Source: CAKRJP01 sp963658085 | GTDB lineage: Bacteria > Bacillota > Clostridia > Lachnospirales > Lachnospiraceae | Direction: 5' to 3' | Length of the DNA stretch: 64,000 nucleotides | Assembly: GCA_963658085.1 (NCBI GenBank) | Contig: CAVKOU010000001.1 | Location: forward strand, 1-64,000 | In this document: positions 60,945 to 64,000 of the stretch, one piece after another | Position numbering within the stretch: the first letter of the stretch is position 1 | Layout: every line of letters starts with the position of its first letter | Program-made: the position numbers and the translations under genes | Notes under the pieces: generated by a model | Told to the model about the DNA's origin: nothing | Databases searched by the model: none | The model's input: only the letters and a program-made list of their open reading frames with translations

Positions 60945-60976
60945 AAACGCGTCTATGTTTCTTCATAAACGCGTTT
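60945..60976 (-). terminator. Terminator after the S1-domain gene
   Basis: 8-bp stem AAACGCGT/ACGCGTTT extended by 4 bp past a mismatch, 6-nt loop, and a 7-T run on the minus strand, 37 nt past the gene end. The 292-bp gap 60722-61013 holds this, the Rex-like box and the rnf leader hairpin. Confidence 0.92.
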
Positions 60977-61013
60977 GTTATAAATCCATATGAAAATTTT
61001 AGAAAATCAATGA

Positions 61014-62105
61014 TTATTCTGCATCCTCATAAACTTCTTCAGCAGAATCATCTGCAGACTCTAAAGCTTTCATGCTTAAGCTGATCTTCTTGTCAGCAAC
61101 ACTGAGATCTACAACCTTAGCTGTAATCTCCTGTCCTACAGATAATACATCTGATGGCTTATCTACATGATCTCTTGAAATCTGTGAAACATGAAGCAGA
61201 GCATCTACACCAGGAGCAAGTTCTACGAATGCACCAAAGTCTGTCATTCTGGCAACCTTACCTGTGATCACGGTTCCTACTGCATAGTTCTCCTCAGCAT
61301 TTGCCCATGGATTAGACTCCGGGAACTTTAAGCTAAGTGCGATCTTAGTATCACGGATATCCTTGATCATAACTTCGAGCTCTGTACCAACCTGGAATAC
61401 CTTCTTTGGATTCTCAACACGTCCCCAAGACATCTCAGAGATGTGAAGAAGTCCATCAACTCCGCCAAGGTCTACGAATGCACCAAAGTCAGTAACATTC
61501 TTAACAACACCCTGAACTCTGTCTCCAACCTGAATTCTTGCAAGGAGCTCTTCCTGCTTCTGTGCTCTCTCTGCAACCATAAGCTGCTTTCTATCACCGA
61601 TTACACGGTTTCTTCTAGGATTGAACTCTGTAATAACGAATTCGATCTCCTGATCTTTGTACTTGCTAAGATCCTTCTCATAAGAATCAGAAACAAGGCT
61701 AGCTGGGATGAATACTCTTGCACCCTCAACAGTAACACCAAGTCCTCCTCCAAGGATCTGTGTAACCGGAGCTTTCAATACTTCCTGGTTCTCGAAAGCT
61801 TCTTTCAATCTCTCGTTACCCTTCTCAGCAACAAGTCTCTTATATGTTAAAAGAACCTGTCCATCTCCATCGTTTACCTTAAGTACCTTTGCCTTCATCT
61901 CATCTCCAACAGATACTACTGTTGTAAGATCTAACCCTGACTCGTTAGAGTACTCATTGCGGGTAATGATACCGTCAGCTTTGTAGCCTATATTTAAGAT
62001 GATCTCGTCCGACTTTACATCGATAACTGTACCATCTACCACTTCTCCATTTCTTATTGTCTTTAAAGACTCTTCCAACATCTGTTCAAAAGTTAATTCT
62101 GACAT
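61014..62105 (-). CDS. rpsA: S1 RNA-binding domain protein (ribosomal protein S1-like)
   Basis: 363 residues made of four S1 repeats: GEVVDGTVIDVKSDEIILNI, then a degenerate second repeat near residues 105-140, then GDRVQGVVKNVTDFGAFVDL and GTVITGKVARMTDFGAFVEL. Acidic tail (ADDSAEEVYEDAE). Clostridial S1 proteins of four repeats sit after or fused to ispH; here the start overlaps the ispH end by 13 nt. AGGAGG precedes the ATG. Whether it serves as true ribosomal S1 is not certain in Firmicutes. Confidence 0.93.
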   Translation of the reverse strand: MSELTFEQMLEESLKTIRNGEVVDGTVIDVKSDEIILNIGYKADGIITRNEYSNESGLDLTTVVSVGDEMKAKVLKVNDGDGQVLLTYKRLVAEKGNERLKEAFENQEVLKAPVTQILGGGLGVTVEGARVFIPASLVSDSYEKDLSKYKDQEIEFVITEFNPRRNRVIGDRKQLMVAERAQKQEELLARIQVGDRVQGVVKNVTDFGAFVDLGGVDGLLHISEMSWGRVENPKKVFQVGTELEVMIKDIRDTKIALSLKFPESNPWANAEENYAVGTVITGKVARMTDFGAFVELAPGVDALLHVSQISRDHVDKPSDVLSVGQEITAKVVDLSVADKKISLSMKALESADDSAEEVYEDAE

Positions 62106-62947
62106 TCTCTTTGAACCTCCTCAATTATATTCTTGGGCGTGGACGCCCCTGCTGTGATACCTACTGTTTCCACGGACCTTAATTGATTCGAATCCAAATC
62201 GTCAAGTGTCTGTATATAGTACGTATTCAAACATGCATTTCTACAGATTTCAAATAACTTCTGAGTATTGGAGCTGTGTTTATCACCGATAACAATCATA
62301 GCATCCACACTCTTTGCAATGTCTCCGGCCTCTTCCTGGCGCTCTTTTGTAGCATTACAAATCGTATTTAAAACAAGTATATCATAACCCTTTTTAGAAA
62401 TTATTTCAACTAGTTCTTGAAATTTATTGTAATTAAATGTAGTCTGTGAAACAATGCATATTTTTCCGGATGGATCAGGTAAAACAAAAGCTTCTGCCTC
62501 CTCTGTGGTGCGAATTACCGTCACATCCTCATGGGCTGACCAACCAACGATTCCCTGCACCTCCGGATGTTCTTCATTTCCTATGATTAAAATATAAGAT
62601 CCCGCTTGACTTTCCCTTTGCACAATACCATGTATTTTCTTTACAAAAGGACAGGTTGCATCTACATAAGACAACCCTTTTTCCTGAATCTTTCGACAGA
62701 CCGCCTCTTCTACTCCGTGGGATCTGATTACCACGATTCCCTCTGTAAGATTATCAAATTCCTCGTCGGATCTGATTACCGATACTCCTTTTGACTCTAA
62801 ATCCTTGATTACTTCATCATTATGAATAATAGGTCCGTAGGTGTAAATTTTTTCATTAGGATGTTTTTCGATCTGTTGATATACCGTATCCACGGCTCTT
62901 TTGACGCCGAAACAAAATCCGGCAGTTTTTGCAAGAATGACTTCCAT
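62093..62947 (-). CDS. ispH: 4-hydroxy-3-methylbut-2-enyl diphosphate reductase
   Basis: 284 residues with the three cluster cysteines in AGFCFGVKRAV, DATCPFVKKIH and NTICNATKERQEE, and catalytic Glu region (ISQTTFN-type SQTTFNYNKF). Last step of the MEP isoprenoid pathway. In many clostridia ispH and rpsA form one fused gene; here they are separate but overlapping. Confidence 0.97.
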   Translation of the reverse strand: MEVILAKTAGFCFGVKRAVDTVYQQIEKHPNEKIYTYGPIIHNDEVIKDLESKGVSVIRSDEEFDNLTEGIVVIRSHGVEEAVCRKIQEKGLSYVDATCPFVKKIHGIVQRESQAGSYILIIGNEEHPEVQGIVGWSAHEDVTVIRTTEEAEAFVLPDPSGKICIVSQTTFNYNKFQELVEIISKKGYDILVLNTICNATKERQEEAGDIAKSVDAMIVIGDKHSSNTQKLFEICRNACLNTYYIQTLDDLDSNQLRSVETVGITAGASTPKNIIEEVQRECQN

Positions 62948-62963
62948 CTAATGATTCCTCACT

Positions 62964-63620
62964 TTATTTGCAATAGCTAATAATTTTCTCAACCACTTCC
63001 TCAATGGTCATATCTGAACTGTCTACCAAAATTGCATCTTCTGCCTGTTTTAGAGGCGCTATCTTTCTTGTCATATCCCTGTAATCTCTGGCTTTAATGT
63101 CCTCTTCGATTTCATTTAGATCGCAGGCGATTCCCTTTGCCTGCAGCTCCTGGTATCTTCTCTTGGCACGAGTATAAGAACTGGCTGTAAGATAAATTTT
63201 AAGATCTGCGTTAGGCAAGATACAAGTACCAATGTCTCTTCCATCCATGATTACATCCGAGGTCTTTGCGAGATTTCGCTGCAATTCCAAAAGAGCCTCC
63301 CTCACCTCTGGGATAGCCGAAATTTTCGAAGCCATATTTCCCACAGCTTCCTGCCTGAGCCTTGTCGTTACATTCTCTCCATTTACAAGAACCTGCTGTT
63401 TCCCATCCTCATAAGAAATAGTAACATCCACCGACTTGCATGCTTCGATAATTTTCTCCTTATCACTCTCACGGAGATTTTGATCCAAAAAATAGATAGA
63501 TAATCCGCGATACATAGCTCCTGTATCTACATATATATATCCTTTTTCCTTTGCCACCAATTTGGCAATAGTACTCTTTCCCGCTCCTGCAGGCCCGTCA
63601 ATGGCAATATTATATCCCAT
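62964..63620 (-). CDS. cmk: Cytidylate kinase
   Basis: 218 residues from the ATG at 63620 (AGGAGGAG upstream): MGYNIAIDGPAGAGKSTIAK, GRDIGTCILPNADLKIYL. Phosphorylates CMP/dCMP. A longer frame to 63674 adds residues outside the family and overlaps nothing useful. Order cmk-ispH-rpsA is typical of Clostridia. Confidence 0.97.
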   Translation of the reverse strand: MGYNIAIDGPAGAGKSTIAKLVAKEKGYIYVDTGAMYRGLSIYFLDQNLRESDKEKIIEACKSVDVTISYEDGKQQVLVNGENVTTRLRQEAVGNMASKISAIPEVREALLELQRNLAKTSDVIMDGRDIGTCILPNADLKIYLTASSYTRAKRRYQELQAKGIACDLNEIEEDIKARDYRDMTRKIAPLKQAEDAILVDSSDMTIEEVVEKIISYCK

Positions 63621-63654
63621 AATATAAGCTCCTCCTAATTTTCGCCAACTCCTA

Positions 63655-64000
63655 TTAACAATCCAGGGCAACAAATCCCTTCTTTACACTGGTGCATTTT
63701 TCCTGTAACCAAGATTTCATTTCCTCTAAATCCACATTACAACGCTCCATAGCATCTTTCGGGATTCCATAAAGCTGCTTTTGATTATTTTCTGTAAGTA
63801 CAGTGAAAGCAATCATATCTTCCGTCTCAAACATGGAACGTACATTCACGTAATAGGCCTTCACATTCTCCATCTTAGAACAAGACTCCAGATACTCCTC
63901 ATAGAAACGAAATTCTACCGAAATTTCACCTAGCTTTCTTCTTTTTTCGTAAACCTCCTTGGCCTTTTGCTCGGCTAACGCAATCGTTCCGGAAGTTCCA
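63655..64000 (-). CDS. 3' end of an unidentified gene (5' end outside window)
   Basis: 114 C-terminal residues are visible; the frame stays open to the window edge. It contains ALAEQKAKEVYEKRRKLGEI, then a stretch with FRFYEEYLESCSKMENVKAY and ends KCTSVKKGFVALDC. The internal ATG at 63873 lacks a ribosome site, so the gene very likely begins beyond the window. The expected neighbour upstream of cmk in many clostridia, a BaiN-like flavoprotein, does not match this C-terminus. No family recognised. Confidence 0.6.
   Translation of the reverse strand, partial: GTSGTIALAEQKAKEVYEKRRKLGEISVEFRFYEEYLESCSKMENVKAYYVNVRSMFETEDMIAFTVLTENNQKQLYGIPKDAMERCNVDLEEMKSWLQEKCTSVKKGFVALDC

Noticed and set aside
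61443..61850. 135-codon plus-strand ORF
   Set aside because: Antisense shadow of the S1-domain gene.
1..64000. tRNA, rRNA, CRISPR arrays, insertion sequences, prophage genes, riboswitches
   Set aside because: None recognised by eye on either strand; intergenic gaps are nearly all under 300 bp and are accounted for by promoters and terminators. Infernal/tRNAscan-SE would be decisive.

Overview
The window looks like a chromosomal segment of a low-GC Gram-positive anaerobe, most likely a Lachnospiraceae-type Clostridia. Evidence: a complete Rnf complex (rnfCDGEAB), NfnAB electron-bifurcating transhydrogenase, Rex, the MEP-pathway enzyme IspH next to an S1-domain protein, GerW/DUF2953 sporulation-type genes, AGGAGG ribosome binding sites, frequent GTG/TTG starts and sigma-A promoters of the TTGACA-17-TATAAT type. 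Every gene except one (an ABC-F ATPase at 16298-18217) lies on the minus strand, so the window reads as a series of operons transcribed from right to left. I see no tRNA, rRNA, CRISPR array, transposase or phage gene.

Layout (ascending coordinates, transcription leftwards). 1-1.9 kb: phoH (cut by the edge), a Nudix hydrolase, a 32-codon mini-ORF and rlmH behind one promoter. 2-11.8 kb: nfnAB, a zinc-ribbon/TPR/CHB_HEX membrane protein, fhs, ftsK, a CFI-box protein and yebC. 11.9-18.2 kb: a CBS-domain protein, alr, nnr, rex, and the divergent YdiF-like ABC-F gene. 18.3-25.2 kb: a second NfnB/GltD-like oxidoreductase, an ADP-ribose-type Nudix hydrolase, rny, recX, recA (LexA box) and a type Ic aspartate aminotransferase. 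25.4-31.9 kb: scpBA, a metallophosphoesterase, recG, fakA-like and asp23-like genes.

32.0-44.9 kb is the accessory part: a 13-gene surface-polysaccharide operon with its own promoter, sitting between rpmB (45.1 kb) and the asp23-fakA-recG block that normally follows it. It encodes a Wzx-type flippase, seven glycosyltransferases, a LicD phosphotransferase, an IspD/TarI-like cytidylyltransferase with an extended SDR enzyme, and a terminal trio (soluble DPM1-like GT2, DUF2304 membrane protein, GT-C-like polytopic protein) that resembles a three-component lipid-linked sugar modification system. No priming transferase or obvious Wzy polymerase is present. This is the best candidate for new biology in the window.

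45.0-55.5 kb: rpmB, gerW, DUF2953, a RodA/FtsW-PBP2 elongasome pair with overlapping reading frames, a U32 protease-family protein, zapA, and nusG_II-hepT-like-ruvA-ruvB. 55.6-60.9 kb: the rnf operon, whose promoter region carries a good match to the clostridial Rex box. 61.0-64.0 kb: S1-domain protein, ispH, cmk and the 3' end of an unidentified gene. Redox metabolism is a recurrent theme: Rex (NADH/NAD sensor), Rnf, NfnAB, Nnr (NAD(P)HX repair) and the orphan NfnB-like enzyme all lie here.
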